Shown: positions 28,189 through 41,610 of the stretch, one piece after another | Layout of the letters: every line of letters starts with the position of its first letter | Position numbering within the stretch: position 1 is the stretch's first letter | Assembly: GCA_027186245.1 (NCBI GenBank) | Contig: CP114481.1 | Location: 18,569,501 to 18,633,500, forward strand | Direction: 5' to 3' | Length of the DNA: 64,000 bases | Source: Coriaria nepalensis | Taxonomy: Eukaryota; Streptophyta; Magnoliopsida; Cucurbitales; Coriariaceae | Notes under the pieces: model-generated | The model's database searches: none | What the model was told of the DNA's origin: nothing | What the model saw: the letters and a program-made list of their open reading frames with translations, nothing else | Translations under genes and position numbers: made by a program

Positions 28189-30664
28189 ACATAACTAGCA
28201 ATTAATCTATTGAACACAACAATGCAGTATTTTAGCCTTAAAAAGTATATCATTCAGTCTTTTCATATCATTAAATTGCTTGAAAGCACTTTGCACAAAT
28301 TCTATATTTGCATTTAAGAAACGACTTTCATGCATAAGTTGTAATTGATCTATTGAAGGCAACTATGCATTTTTTTACCCTTAAAGTCATATTATTGCGT
28401 CTCTTTTAGTCATTAAATTATTCTAAATCGCTTCGAACGAAATTCGGCCTATAAACATGACTTTCGTGCATAACTTGCAGTTATTCTATGAAAGGCAACA
28501 ATGCATTTGTTTAGCCTTAAAGTCATGTCATTGAGTCTCATCCAGTCATTAAATCATTATAAATTAAGTTGAACGAATTCTATTTTAGCCCTTCAAACAT
28601 GATTTTCTTACATAACTTGCAATTAATTTATTCACGACAACAATGCATTATTTTAGCTTTAAAAAGTATATCATTCAGTCTTTTCATATCATTAAATTGT
28701 TTGAAAGCACTTCGAACCAATTCTATTTGTGCATTTAAGACATGACTTTCATGCATAACTTGTAATTGATCTATTGAAGGCAACTATGCATTTTTTTAGC
28801 CTTAAAATCATATTATTGCGTCTCTTTTAGTCAATAAATTATTCTAAATTACTTCGAACGAAATTCGGCATTTAAACATGACTTTCGTGCATAACTTGCA
28901 GTTAATCTATTGAAGGCAACAATGCATTTGTTTAGCCTTAAAGTCATGTCATTGAGTCTCATCCAGTCATTAAATCATTCTAAATTAAGTTGAACGAATT
29001 CTATTTTCGCCCTTCAAACTTGATTTTCTTACATAACTAGCAATTATTCTATTGAACACAACAATGCAGTATTTTAGCCTTAAAAAGTATATCATTCAGT
29101 CTTTTCATATCATTAAATTGTTTGAAAGCACTTCGGACAAATTCTATATTTGCATTTAAGACACGACTTTCATGCATAAGTTGCAATTGATCTATTGAAG
29201 GCAACTATGCAGTTTTTTAGCCTTAAAGTCATATTATTGCGTCTCTTTTAGTCATTAAATCATTCTAAATCGCTTCGAACGAAATTCGGCCTTTAAACAT
29301 GACTTTCGTGCATAACTTGCAGTTAATCTATTGAAGGCAACAATGCATTTGTTTAGCCTTAAAGTCATGTCATTGAGTCTCATCCAGTCATTAAATCATT
29401 CTAAATTAAGTTGAACGAATTCTATTTTAGCCCTTCAAACATGATTTTTTACATAACTTGCAATTAATTTATTGACGACAACAATGCATTATTTTAGCTT
29501 TAAAAAGTATATCATTCAGTCTTTTCATATCATTAAATTGTTTGAAAGCACTTCGAACCAATTCTATTTGTGCATTTAAGACACGACTTTCATGCATAAC
29601 TTGTAATTGATCTATTGAAGGCAAGAATGAATTTTTTTAGCCTTAAAATCATATTATTGCGTCTCTTTTAGTCATTAAATTATTCTAAATTACTTCGAAC
29701 GAAATTCGGCATTTAAACATGACTTTCGTGCATAACTTGTAGTTAATCTATTAAAGGCAACAATGCATTTGTTTAGCCTTAAAGTCATGTCATTGAGTCT
29801 CATCCAGTCATTAAATCATTATAAATTAAGTTGAACGAATTCTATTTTAGCCCTTCAAACATGATTTTCTTACATAACTTGCAATTAATTTATTCACGAC
29901 AACAATGCATTATTTTAGCTTTAAAAAGTATATCATTCAGTCTTTTCATATCATTAAATTGTTTGAAAGCACTTCGAACCAATTCTATTTGTGCATTTAA
30001 GACACGACTTTCATGCATAACTTGTAATTGATCTATTGAAGGCAACTATGCATTTTTTTAGCCTTAAAATCATATTATTGCGTCTCTTTTAGTCATTAAA
30101 TTATTCTAAATCCCATCAAACGAAATTCGGCCTCTAAACATGACTTTCATCCATAACTTGCAGTTAATCTATGGAAGGCAACAATGCATTTGTTTAGCCT
30201 TAAAGTCATGTCATTGAGTCTCATCCAGTCATTAAATCATTGTAAATTAAGTTGAACAAATTCTATCTTCGCCCTTCAAACATGATTTTCTTACATAACT
30301 AGCAATTAATCTATTGAAGACAACAATGCCGTATTTTAGCCTTAAAAAGTATATCATTCAGTCTTTTCATATCATTAAATTGCTTGAAAGCACTTCGAAC
30401 AAATTCTATATTTGCATTTAAGACACGACTTTCATGCATAAGTTGCAATTGATCTATTGAAGGCAACTATGAATTTTTTTAGCCTTAAAATCATATTATT
30501 GCGTCTCTTTTAGTCATTAAATTATTCTAAATTACTTCGAATGAAATTCGGCCTTTAAACATGACTTTCGTGCATAACTTGCAGTTAAATCTATTAAAGG
30601 CAACAATGCATTTGTTTAGCCTTAAAGTCATGTCATTGAGTCTCATCCAGTCATTAAATCATTA
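28189..30664. repeat. HOR segment, source or sister of 37.9-39.0 and 39.9-41.6 kb
   Basis: About six A-B-C units with shared rare variants. CTTGAAAGCACTTTGCAC at about 28277 recurs at 37961 (offset 9,684, 23 HORs) and 40066 (offset 11,789, 28 HORs). CAAACTTGATTTTC near 29016 recurs near 38700 and 40805. CTTCGGAC at 29131 recurs at 40920. A one-base insertion (GCAGTTAAATC) near 30588 gives a 422-bp step. Confidence 0.85.
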
Positions 30665-33600
30665 TAAATTAAGTTGAACGAATTCTATTTTCGCCCTTCA
30701 AACATGATTTTCTTACATAACTAGCAATTAATCTATTGAAGACAACAATGCAGTATTTTAGACTTAAAAAGTATATCATTAAGTCTTTTCATATCATTAA
30801 ATTGTTTGAAAGCACTTCGAACAAATTCTATATTTGCATTTAAGACACGACTTTCATGCATAAGTTGCAATTGATCTATTGAAGGCAACTATGCATTTTT
30901 TTAGCCTTAAAATCATATTATTGCGTCTCTTTTAGTCATTAAATCATTCAAAATCGCTTCGAACGAAATTCGGCCTTTAAACATGACTTTCGTCCATAAC
31001 TTGCAGTTAATCTATGGAAGGAAACAATGCATTTGTTTAGCCTTAAAGTCATGTCATTGAGTCTCATCCAGTCATTAAATCATTATAAATTAAGTTGAAC
31101 GAATTCTATTTTCGCCCTTCAAACATGATTTTCTTACATAACTAGCAATTAATCTATTGAAGACAACAATGCAGTATTTTAGACTTAAAAAGTATATCAT
31201 TAAGTCTTTTCATATCATTAAATTGTTTGAAAGCACTTCGAACAAATTCTATATTGGCATTTAAGACACGACTTTCATGCATAAGTTGCAATTGATCTAT
31301 TGAAGGCAACTATGCATTTTTTTAGCCTTAAAATCATATTATTGCGTCTCTTTTAGTCATTAAATCATTCAAAATCGCTTCGAACGAAATTCGGCCTTTA
31401 AACATGACTTTCGTCCATAACTTGCAGTTAATCTATGGAAGGAAACAATGCATTTGTTTAGCCTTAAAGTCATGTCATTGAGTCTCATCCAGTCATTAAA
31501 TCATTATAAATTAAGTTGAACGAATTCTATTTTCGCCCTTCAAACATGATTTTCTTACATAACTAGCAATTAATCTATTGAAGACAACAATGCAGTATTT
31601 TAGACTTAAAAAGTATATCATTAAGTCTTTTCATATCATTAAATTGTTTGAAAGCACTTCGAACAAATTCTATATTGGCATTTAAGACACGACTTTCATG
31701 CATAACTTGCAATTGATCTATTGAAGGCAACTATGCATTTTTTTAGCCTTAAAGTCATATTATTGCGTCTCTTTTAGTCATTAAATCATTCAAAATCGCT
31801 TCGAACGAAATTCGGCCTTTAAACATGACTTTCGTGCATAAGTTGCACTTAATCTATTGAAGGCAACAATGCATTTGTTTAGCCTTAAAGTCATGTCATT
31901 TAGTCTCATCCAGTCATTAAATCATTCTAAATTAAGTTGAACGAATTCTATTTTAGCCCTTCAAACATGATTTTTTTACATAACTTGCAATTAATTTATT
32001 GACGACAACAATGCATTATTTTAGCTTTAAAAAGTATATCATTCAGACTTTTCATATCATCAAATTGTTTGAAAGCACTTCGAACCAATTCTATTTGTGC
32101 ATTTAAGACACGACTTTCATGCATAACTTGTAATAGATCTATTGAAGGCAACTATGAATTTTTTTAGCCTTAAAATCATATTATTGCGTCTGTTTTAGTC
32201 ATTAAATTATTCTAAATTACTTCGAACGAAATTCGGCATTTAAACATGACTTTCGTGCATAACTTGCAGCTAATTTATTAAAGGCAACAATGCATTTGTT
32301 TAGCCTTAAAGTCATGTCATTGAGTCTCATCCAGTCATTAAATCATTATATATTAAGTTGAACGAATTCTATTTTAGCCCTTCAAACATGATTTTCTTAC
32401 AAAACTAGCAATTAATCTATTGAAGACAGCAATGCATTATTTTAGCTTTAAAAAGTATTTCATTCAGTCTTTTCATATCATTAAATTGTTTGAAAGCACT
32501 TCGAACCAATTCTATTTGTGCATTTAAGAGACGACTTTCATGCATAACTTGTAATTGATCTATTGAAGGCAACTATGCATTTTTTTACCCATAAATTCAT
32601 ATTATTGCGTCTCTTTTAGTCATTAAATCCTTCTAAATCGCTTCGAACGAAATTCGGCCTCTAAACATGACTATCGTGCATAACTTGCAGTTAATTTATT
32701 GAAAGCAACAATGCAGTTGTTTAGCCTTAAAGTCATGTCATTGTGTCTCATCCAGTCATTAAATCATTCTAAATTAAGTTGAACGAATTCTATTTTCGCC
32801 CTTCAAACAAGATTTTCTTACATAACAAGGAATTAATCTATTGAAGACAACAATGCATTATTTTAGCTTTAAAAGTATTTCATTCAGTCTTTTCATATCA
32901 TTAAATTGTTTGAAAGCACTTCGAACAAATTCTATATTTGCATTTATGACATGACTTTCATGCATAAGTTGCAATTGATCTATTGAAGGCAACTATGCAT
33001 TTTTTTAGCCTTAAAATCATATTATCGCGTCTCTTTTAGTCATTAAATCATTCTAAATTACTTCAAACGAAATTCGGCCTTTAAACATGACTTTCTTGCA
33101 TAACTTGCAGTTAATCTATTGAAAGCAACAATGCATTTGTTTAGCCTTAAAGTCATGTCATTGAGTCTCATCCAGTCATTAAATCATTCTAAATTAAGTT
33201 GAACGAATTCTATTTTAGCCCTTCAAACATGACTTTCTTACAGAACTTGCAATTAATTAATTGACGACAACAATGCATTATTTTAGCTTTAACAAGTATT
33301 TCATTCTGTCTTTTCATATCATTAAATTGTTTGAAAGCACTTCGAACCAATTCTATTTGTGCATTTAAGACACGACTTTCATGCATAACTTGTAATTGAT
33401 CTATTGAAGGCAACCATGCATTTTTTTAGCCTTAAAGTCATATTATTGCGTCTCTTTTAGTCATGAAATCATTCTAAATTACTTCAAACGAAATTCGGCC
33501 TCTAAACATGACTTTCGTCCATAACTTGCAGTTAATCTATGGAACGCAACAATGCATTTGTTTAGCCTTAAAGTCATGTCATTGAGTCTCATCCAGTCAT

Positions 33601-35918
33601 TAAATCATTGTAAATTAAGTTGAACGAATTCTATTTTCCCTCTTCAAACATGATTTTCTTACATAACTAGCAATTAATCTATTGAACACAACAATGCAGT
33701 ATTTTAGCCTTAAGAAGTATATCATTCAGTCTTTTCATATCATTAAATTGTTTGAAAGCACTTCGAACCGATTCTATTTGTGCATTTAAGAGACAACTTT
33801 CATGCATAAGTTGCAATTGATCTATTGAAGGCAACTATGCATTTTTTTAGCCATAAAGTCATATTATTGCGTCTCTTTTAGTCATTAAATCATTCTAAAT
33901 CGTTTCGAACGAAATTCGGCCTTTAAACATGACTTTCGTGCATAACTTGCAGTTAATCTATTGAAGGCAACAATGCATTTGTTTAGCCTTAAAGTCATGT
34001 CATTGAGTCTCATCCAGTCATTAAATCATTGTAAATTAAGTTGAACAAATTCTATCTTCGCCCTTCAAACATGATTTTCTTACATAACTAGCAATTAATC
34101 TATTGAAGACAACAATGCCGTATTTTAGCCTTAGAAAGTATATCATTCAGTCTTTTCATATCATTAAATTGTTTGAAAGCACTTTGAACAAATTCTATAT
34201 TTGCATTTAAGACACGAATTTCATGCATAAGTTGCAATTGATCTAATGAAAGCAACTATGCATTTTTTTAGCCTTAAAATCATATTATTGCGTCTCTTTT
34301 AGTCATTAAATCATTCGAAATTACTTCCAACGAAATTCGGCCTTTAAACATGATTTTCTTGCATAACTTGCCGTTAATCTATTGAAGGCAACAATGCATT
34401 TGTTTAGCCTTCAAGTCATGTCATTCAGTCTCATCCAGTGATTAAATCATTCTAAATTAAGTTGAACGAATTCTATTTTAGCCCTTCAAACATGATTTTC
34501 TTACATAACTTGCAATTAATTTATTGACGACAACGATGCATTATTTTAGCTTTAACAAGTATTTCATTCAGTCTTTTCATATCATTAAATTGTTTGAAAG
34601 CACTTCGAACCAATTCTATTTGTGCATTTAAGACACGACTTTCATGCATAACTTGTAATTGATCTATTGAAGGCAACCATGCATTTTTTTAGCCTTAAAG
34701 TCATATTATTGCGTCTCTTTTAGTCATTAAATCATTCTAAATTACTTCAAACGAAATTCGGCCTCTAAACATGACTTTCGTCCATAACTTGCAGTTAATC
34801 TATGGAACGCAACAATGCATTTGTTTAGCCTTAAAGTCATGTCATTGAGTCTCATCCAGTCATTAAATCATTGTAAATTAAGTTGAACGAATTCTATTTT
34901 CCCTCTTCAAACATGATTTTCTTACATAACTAGCAATTAATCTATTGAACACAACAATGCAGTATTTTAGCCTTAAGAAGTATATCATTCAGTCTTTTCA
35001 TATCATTAAATTGTTTGAAAGCACTTCGAACCGATTCTATTTGTGCATTTAAGAGACAACTTTCATGCATAAGTTGCAATTGATCTATTGAAGGCAACTA
35101 TGCATTTTTTTAGCCATAAAGTCATATTATTGCGTCTCTTTTAGTCATTAAATCATTCTAAATCGTTTCGAACGAAATTCGGCCTTTAAACATGACTTTC
35201 GTGCATAACTTGCAGTTAATCTATTGAAGGCAACAATGCATTTGTTTAGCCTTAAAGTCATGTCATTGAGTCTCATCCAGTCATTAAATCATTGTAAATT
35301 AAGTTGAACAAATTCTATCTTCGCCCTTCAAACATGATTTTCTTACATAACTAGCAATTAATCTATTGAAGACAACAATGCCGTATTTTAGCCTTAGAAA
35401 GTATATCATTCAGTCTTTTCATATCATTAAATTGTTTGAAAGCACTTTGAACAAATTCTATATTTGCATTTAAGACACGAATTTCATGCATAAGTTGCAA
35501 TTGATCTAATGAAGGCAACTATGCATTTTTTTAGCCTTAAAATCATATTATTGCGTCTCTTTTAGTCATTAAATCATTCGAAATTACTTCCAACGAAATT
35601 CGGCCTTTAAACATGATTTTCTTGCATAACTTGCCGTTAATCTATTGAAGGCAACAATGCATTTGTTTAGCCTTCAAGTCATGTCATTCAGTCTCATCCA
35701 GTGATTAAATCATTCTAAATTAAGTTGAACGAATTCTATTTTAGCCCTTCAAACATGATTTTCTTACATAACTTGCAATTAATTTATTGACGACAACGAT
35801 GCATTATTTTAGCTTGAACAAGTATTTCATTCAGTCTTTTCATATCATTAAATTGTTTGAAAGCACTTCGAACCAATTCTATTTGTGCATTTAAGACACG
35901 ACTTTCATGCATAACTTG
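30665..35918. repeat. 5.25-kb block, copy 1 (repeated 10,946 bp downstream)
   Basis: This block recurs at 41611-46864 with a constant offset of 10,946 bp, exactly 26 x 421. It holds about 12.5 HORs. It opens with three near-identical 421-bp units marked by TAGACTTAAAAAG and CATTAAGTC (C starts near 30750, 31171 and 31592). It ends with a 1,263-bp tandem pair. The downstream copy shows roughly a dozen scattered substitutions, plus one or two single-base changes in T or A runs, found by eye. The array switches to unrelated variants at the edges, within the limits of informative sites. Confidence 0.9.
33290..35815. repeat. 1,263-bp tandem pair (2 x 3 HORs)
   Basis: Units run about 33290-34552 and 34553-35815. 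Both carry the same rare variants in order: AACAAGTATTTC, GGCAACCATGC, TATGGAACGCAAC (33541 and 34804), TTTTCCCTCTTC, AACCGATTC, AGAGACAAC, ATCGTTTCG, TGCCGTATT, GATCTAATG and TTCCAACG. Offset is 1,263 bp, three HORs or nine monomers. I saw three differences between the units. The pair as a whole is present again at about 44236-46761. Confidence 0.88.
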
Positions 35919-38900
35919 GAATTGATCTATTGAAGGCAACTATGCAATTTTTTTAGCCTTAAAATCATATTATTGCGTCTCTTTTAGTCATTAAATCATT
36001 CTAAATCGCTTCGAACGAAATTCGGCCTTTAAACATGACTTTCGTGCATGACTTGAAGCTAATCTATTGAAGGCAACAACGCATTTGTTTAGCCTTAAAG
36101 TCATGTCATTGAGTCTCATCCAGTCATTAAATCATTCTAAATTAAGTTGAACGAATTCTATTTTAGCCGTTCAAACATGATTTTCTTACATAACTTGCAA
36201 TTAATTTATTGACGACAACAACGCATTATTTTAGCCTTAAAAAGTATTTCATTCAGTCTTTTCATATCATTAAATTGTTTGAAAGCACTTCGAACCAATT
36301 CTATTTGTGCATTTAAGACACGACTTTCATGCGTAACTTGTAATTGATCTATTGAAGACAACTATGCATTTTTTTAGCCTTAAAGTCATATTATTGCGTC
36401 TCTTTTAGTCATTAAATCATTCAAAATTACTTCAAACGAAATTCAGCCTTTAAACATGACTTTCATGCATAACTTGCAGTTAATCTATTGAAGGCAACAA
36501 TGCATTTGTTTAGCCTTAAAGTCATGTCATTGAGTCTCATCCAGTCATTAAATCATTCTAAATTAAGTTGAACGAATTCTATTTTCGCCCTTCGAACATG
36601 ATTTTCTTACATAACTTGTAATTAATTTATTGACGACTACAATGCATTATTTTAGCTTTAAAAAGTATTTCATTCTGTCTTTTCATATCATTAAATTGTT
36701 TGAAAGCGCTTCGAACCAATTCTATTTGTGCATTTAAGACACGACTTTCATGCATAACTTGTAATTGATCTATTGAAGGCAACTATGCATTTTTTTTAGC
36801 CTTAAAGTCATATTATTGCGTCTCTTTTAGTCATTAAATCATTCTAAATCGCTTCGAACGAAATTCGGTCTTTAAACATGACTTTCGTCCATAACTTGCA
36901 GTTAATCTATTGAAGGCAACAATGCATTTGTTTAGCCTTAAAGTCGTGTCATTGAGTCTCATCCAGTCATTAAATCATTATAAATTATGTTGAACGAATT
37001 CTATTTTAGCCCTTCAAACATGATTTTCTTACATAACTAGCAATTAATTTATTGACGACAACAATGCATTATTTTAGCTTTAAAAAGTATTTCATTCAGT
37101 CTTTTCATATCATTAAATTGTTTGAAAGCACTTCGCACAAATTCTATATTTGCATTTAAGACACGACTTTCATGCATAACTTGTAATTGATCTATTGAAG
37201 GCAACTATGCATTTTTTTAGCCTTAAAATCATATTATTGCGTCTCTATTAGTCATTAAATTATTCTAAATCGCTTCAAACGAAATTCGGCCTATAAACAT
37301 AACTTTCGTCCATAACTTGCAGTTAATCTATTGAAGGCAACAATGCATTTGTTTAGCCTTAAAGTCATGTCATTGAGTCTCATCCAGTCATTAAATCATT
37401 ATAAATTAAGTTGAACGAATTCTATTTTCGCCCTTCAAACATGATTTTCTTACATAACTCGCAATTAATCTATTGACGACAACAATGCATTATTTCAGCT
37501 TTAAAAAGTATTTCATTCAGTCTTTTCATTTCATTAAATTGTTTGAAAGCACTTCGAACCAATTCTATTTGTGCATTTAAGACACGACTTTCATGCATAA
37601 CTTGTAATTGATCTATTGAAGGCAACTATGCATTTTTTTAGCCTTAAAATCATATTATTGCGTCTCTTTTAGTCATTAAATTATTCTAAATCGCTTCGAA
37701 CGAAATTCGGCATTTAAACATGACTTTCGTGCATAACTTGCAGTTAATCTATGGAAGGCAACAATGCATTTGTTTAGCCTTAAAGTCATGTCATTGAGTC
37801 TCATCCAGTCATTAAATCATTCTAAATTAAGTTGAACGAATTCTATTTTCGCCCTTCAAACATGATTTTCTTACATAACTAGCAATTAATCTATTGAACA
37901 CAACAATGCAGTATTTTAGCCTTAAAAAGTATATCATTCAGTCTTTTCATATCATTAAATTGCTTGAAAGCACTTTGCACAAATTCTATATTTGCATTTA
38001 AGACACGACTTTCATGCATAAGTTGTAATTGATCTATTGAAGGCAACTATGCATTTTTTTACCCTTAAAGTCATATTATTGCGTCTCTTTTAGTCATTAA
38101 ATTATTCTAAATCGCTTCGAACGAAATTCGGCCTATAAACATGACTTTCGTGCATAACTTGCAGTTATTCTATGGAAGGCAACAATGCATTTGTTTAGCC
38201 TTAAAGTCATGTCATTGAGTCTCATCCAGTCATTAAATCATTATAAATTAAGTTGAACGAATTCTATTTTAGCCCTTCAAACATGATTTTCTTACATAAC
38301 TTGCAATTAATTTATTCACGACAACAATGCATTATTTTAGCTTTAAAAAGTATATCATTCAGTCTTTTCATATCATTAAATTGTTTGAAAGCACTTCGAA
38401 CCAATTCTATTTGTGCATTTAAGACACGACTTTAATGCATAACTTGTAATTGATCTATTGAAGGCAACTATGAATTTTTTTAGCCTTAAAATCATATTAT
38501 TGCGTCTCTTTTAGTCAATAAATTATTCTAAATTACTTCGAACGAAATTCGGCATTTAAACATGACTTTCGTGCATAACTTGCAGTTAATCTATTGAAGG
38601 CAACAATGCATTTGTTTAGCTTTAAAGTCATGTCATTGAGTCTCATCCAGTCATTAAATCATTCTAAATTAAGTTGAACGAATTCTATTTTCGCCCTTCA
38701 AACTTGATTTTCTTACATAACTAGCAATTATTCTATTGAACACAACAATGCAGTATTTTAGCCTTAAAAAGTATATCATTCAGTCTTTTCATATCATTAA
38801 ATTGTTTGAAAGCACTTCGAACCAATTCTATTTGTGCATTTAAGACACGACTTTCATGCATAACTTGTAATTGATCTATTGAAGGCAACTATGCATTTTT

Positions 38901-41610
38901 TTAGCCTTAAAATCATATTATTGCGTCTCTTTTAGTCATTAAATTATTCTAAATTACTTCGAACGAAATTCGGCATTTAAACATGACTTTCGTGCATAAC
39001 TTGCAGTTAATCTATTGAAGGCAACAATGCATTTGTTTAGCCTTAAAGTCATGTCATTGAGTCTCATCCAGTCATTAAATCATTATAAATTATGTTGAAC
39101 GAATTCTATTTTAGCCCTTCAAACATGATTTTCTTACATAACTAGCAATTAATTTATTGACGACAACAATGCATTATTTTAGCTTTAAAAAGTATTTCAT
39201 TCAGTCTTTTCATATCATTAAATTGTTTGAAAGCACTTCGCAAAATTCTATATTTTCATTTAAGACACGACTTTCATGCATAACTTGTAATTGATCTATT
39301 GAAGGCAACTATGCATTTTTTTAGCCTTAAAGTCATATTATTGCGTCTCTTTTAGTCATTAAATTATTCTAAATCGCTTCAAACGAAATTCGGCCTATAA
39401 ACATAACTTTCGTCCATAACTTGCAGTTAATCTATTGAAGGCAACAATGCATTTGTTTAGCCTTAAAGTCATGTCATTGAGTCTCATCCAGTCATTAAAT
39501 CATTATAAATTAAGTTGAACGAATTCTATTTTCGCCCTTCAAACATGATTTTCTTACATAACTTGTAATTCATTTATTGACGACAACAATGCATTATTTC
39601 AGCTTTAAAAAGTATTTCATTCGGTCTTTTCATTTCATTAAATTGTTTGAAAGCACTTCGAACCAATTCTATTTGTGCATTTAAGACACGACTTTCATGC
39701 ATAACTTGTAATTGATCTATTGAAGGCAACTATGCATTTTTTTAGCCTTAAAATCATATTATTGCGTCTCTTTTAGTCATTAAATTATTCTAAATCGCTT
39801 CGAACGAAATTCGGCATTTAAACATGACTTTCGTGCATAACTTGCAGTTAATCTATGGAAGGCAACAATGCATTTGTTTAGCCTTAAAGTCATGTCATTG
39901 AGTCTCATCCAGTCATTAAATCATTCTAAATTAAGTTGAACGAATTCTATTTTCGCCCTTCAAACATGATTTTCTTACATAACTAGCAATTAATCTATTG
40001 AACACAACAATGCAGTATTTTAGCCTTAAAAAGTATATCATTCAGTCTTTTCATATCATTAAATTGCTTGAAAGCACTTTGCACAAATTCTATATTTGCA
40101 TTTAAGACACGACTTTCATGCATAAGTTGTAATTGATCTATTGAAGGCAACTATGCATTTTTTTACCCTTAAAGTCATATTATTGCGTCTCTTTTAGTCA
40201 TTAAATTATTCTAAATCACTTCGAACGAAATTCGGCCTATAAACATGACTTTCGTGCATAACTTGCAGTTAAATCTATGGAAGGCAACAATGCATTTGTT
40301 TAGCCTTAAAGTCATGTCATTGAGTCTCATCCAGTCATTAAATCATTATAAATTAAGTTGAACGAATTCTATTTTAGCCCTTCAAACATGATTTTCTTAC
40401 ATAACTTGCAATTAATTTATTCACGACAACAATGCATTATTTTAGCTTTAAAAAGTATATCATTCAGTCTTTTCATATCATTAAATTGTTTGAAAGCACT
40501 TCGAACCAATTCTATTTGTGCATTTAAGACACGACTTTAATGCATAACTTGTAATTGATCTATTGAAGGCAACTATGAATTTTTTTAGCCTTAAAATCAT
40601 ATTATTGCGTCTCTTTTAGTCAATAAATTATTCTAAATTACTTCGAACGAAATTCGGCATTTAAACATGACTTTCGTGCATAACTTGCAGTTAATCTATT
40701 GAAGGCAACAATGCATTTGTTTAGCCTTAAAGTCATGTCATTGAGTCTCATCCAGTCATTAAATCATTCTAAATTAAGTTGAACGAATTCTATTTTCGCC
40801 CTTCAAACTTGATTTTCTTACATAACTAGCAATTATTCTATTGAACACAACAATGCAGTATTTTAGCCTTAAAAAGTATATCATTCAGTCTTTTCATATC
40901 ATTAAATTGTTTGAAAGCACTTCGGACAAATTCTATATTTGCATTTAAGACACGACTTTCATGCATAAGTTGCAATTGATCTATTGAAGGCAACTATGCA
41001 GTTTTTTAGCCTTAAAGTCATATTATTGCGTCTCTTTTAGTCATTAAATCATTCTAAATCGCTTCGAACGAAATTCGGCCTTTAAACATGACTTTCGTGC
41101 ATAACTTGCAGTTAATCTATTGAAGGCAACAATGCATTTGTTTAGCCTTGAAGTCATGTCATTGAGTCTCATCCAGTCATTAAATCATTCTAAATTAAGT
41201 TGAACGAATTCTATTTTAGCCCTTCAAACATGATTTTTTACATAACTTGCAATTAATTTATTGATGACAACAATGCATTATTTTAGCTTTAAAAAGTATA
41301 TCATTCAGTCTTTTCATATCATTAAATTGTTTGAAAGCACTTCGAACCAATTCTATTTGTGCATTTAAGACACGACTTTCATGCATAACTTGTAATTGAT
41401 CTATTGAAGGCAAGAATGAATTTTTTTAGCCTTAAAATCATATTATTGCGTCTCTTTTAGTCATTAAATTATTCTAAATTACTTCGAACGAAATTCGGCA
41501 TTTAAACATGACTTCCGTGCATAACTTGTAGTTAATCTATTAAAGGCAACAATGCATTTGTTTAGCCTTAAAGTCATGTCATTGAGTCTCATCCAGTCAT
41601 TAAATCATTC
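35919..41610. repeat. Mosaic HOR segment with a 2,105-bp (5-HOR) duplication
   Basis: About 35.8-37.96 kb matches 21.6-23.6 kb (offset 14,315, 34 HORs) and equally 25.4-27.4 kb (offset 10,525, 25 HORs). At about 37961 the match changes to 28.28 kb. A 5-HOR duplication follows. TATGTTGAAC at 36986 recurs at 39091, and AACTTGATTTTC at 38701 recurs at 40806, both offset 2,105 bp. The two copies differ by about 1%; for example the second has a one-base loss near 39240 and a one-base gain near 40272. From 40.9 to 41.6 kb the sequence follows 29.1-29.8 kb. Confidence 0.82.

Noticed and set aside
33210..33413. 67-codon minus-strand open frame, also at 44156-44359
   Set aside because: The ATG exists only where GGCAACTATGC became GGCAACCATGC. 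The two copies are the same site in the two 10,946-bp-offset blocks. The other copies of the ACCATGC variant (near 34680 and 45626) do not give a listed frame. It is C plus B satellite read backwards, with no recognisable domain.
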